From positions 1 through 7,239 of the forward strand of contig JAUVBS010000098.1 of the NCBI GenBank assembly GCA_030591105.1: a DNA stretch of 7,239 bases, given 5' to 3'. How positions within the stretch are numbered: the first letter of the stretch is position 1; the number at the start of each line of letters is the position of its first letter. Shown here in pieces: positions 6,750 through 7,239 of this stretch. Source of the stretch: a bacterium. Lineage in GTDB: Bacteria; Krumholzibacteriota; Krumholzibacteriia; LZORAL124-64-63. The notes under the pieces were generated by a model. That model was not told where the DNA came from. It ran no database searches and saw only the letters and a program-made list of their open reading frames with translations. Made by a program: the position numbers and the translations under genes.

Positions 6750-7239
6750 TTGGAGAGCATCGACCATGTCGACCAGCTCCCAGGTGAAACCCTCTTCCTC
6801 ACGACCGAAGTGTCCGTAAGCAGCCGTAGGCCGGAAGACCGGCCGGCGTAATTGCAGACGATCGATGATCCCCAGCGGAGTCAAATCGAACACCTGGCGT
6901 ACTGCCTTGGTGATCTGGGTGTCGGGCACCTGTCCGGTACCGAAGCTGTCGACCATGACCGAGACCGGCTCGGCTACACCGATGGCATAAGCCACCTGGA
7001 CCTGGCAACGCCGGGCCAAATCGGCGGCGACGATGTTCTTCGCCACGTGCCGCGCCGCGTACGACGCAGAGCGGTCGACTTTCGTCGCATCCTTACCGCT
7101 GAAACAGCCGCCGCCGTGAGCGGCACTGCCGCCATAGGTGTCGACGATGATCTTGCGCCCGGTCAGACCGCAATCTCCCAGTGGTCCACCAACCACGAAA
7201 CGGCCGGTGGGGTTGATGTGCTGTTGATAACCGCTGTGA
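6735..7239 (-). CDS. metK: S-adenosylmethionine synthetase, C-terminal part (5' end beyond window)
   Basis: MetK makes S-adenosylmethionine from ATP and methionine in the cytoplasm and works as a dimer or tetramer. The last 167 codons are present, reading from [18 protein letters not shown], with the stop at 6737-6735; the start lies beyond the right edge. Diagnostic blocks are [29 protein letters not shown] and [17 protein letters not shown], the last being the phosphate/ATP-binding signature of the family. E. coli MetK has HGGGAFSGKDPSKVDRS, so Ala-to-Cys and Pro-to-Ala changes are seen inside an otherwise intact signature, with the Lys and Asp kept. The [18 protein letters not shown] stretch and the C-terminal [11 protein letters not shown] follow as expected. 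Convergent with the lipoprotein gene, 10 bases between stops. Nothing suggests it is broken. Confidence 0.98.
   Translation of the reverse strand, partial: HSGYQQHINPTGRFVVGGPLGDCGLTGRKIIVDTYGGSAAHGGGCFSGKDATKVDRSASYAARHVAKNIVAADLARRCQVQVAYAIGVAEPVSVMVDSFGTGQVPDTQITKAVRQVFDLTPLGIIDRLQLRRPVFRPTAAYGHFGREEEGFTWELVDMVDALQAAIR

Noticed and set aside
6221..6802. Minus-strand frame of 193 codons opposite the lipoprotein and overlapping the metK end
   Set aside because: It is in a different frame from metK, has no recognisable domain, and lies entirely over two well-supported genes.

Overview
The window is GC-rich by eye and carries five protein genes with little free space. It suggests a Gram-negative bacterium with an LPS-type outer membrane, because it encodes the two inner-membrane subunits of the LPS exporter (LptF, LptG) and a very large outer-membrane protein of the SprA family. 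SprA is the translocon of the type IX secretion system (T9SS), which is essentially confined to the Fibrobacteres-Chlorobi-Bacteroidetes (FCB) superphylum. The high GC content and the TTG start are unlike most Bacteroidetes, so a GC-rich FCB lineage outside the Bacteroidetes (Gemmatimonadota, Zixibacteria, Krumholzibacteria or similar) is my best guess. I cannot fix the phylum from this window.

Layout. Positions 1-2711, minus strand: the N-terminal about 900 codons of sprA, with the rest beyond the left edge. Positions 2712-2971: a divergent intergenic region with a GC-rich hairpin and a perfect palindrome; it must hold both start regions. Positions 2972-5448, plus strand: lptF and lptG, joined by a 4-base ATGA overlap and surely cotranscribed. 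Positions 5449-5644: a less GC-rich spacer with two mutually exclusive small inverted repeats and probably the promoter of the next gene. Positions 5645-6724, plus strand: a lipoprotein with a PKD domain and a C-terminal glycogen/starch-binding-like fold. Positions 6735-7239, minus strand: the C-terminal part of metK (S-adenosylmethionine synthetase), convergent with the lipoprotein and only 10 bases from it.

How the genes fit together. sprA, lptFG and the lipoprotein all concern the cell envelope: protein export across the outer membrane, LPS delivery to it, and a lipid-anchored extracytoplasmic binding protein. metK is an unrelated housekeeping gene. I found no RNA gene, insertion sequence, CRISPR array, attachment site or phage gene. 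I saw no convincing undescribed system. The points most worth a second look are the enlarged LptF with a long charged helical segment, the sprA/lptFG divergent arrangement, and the lipoprotein's domain combination.
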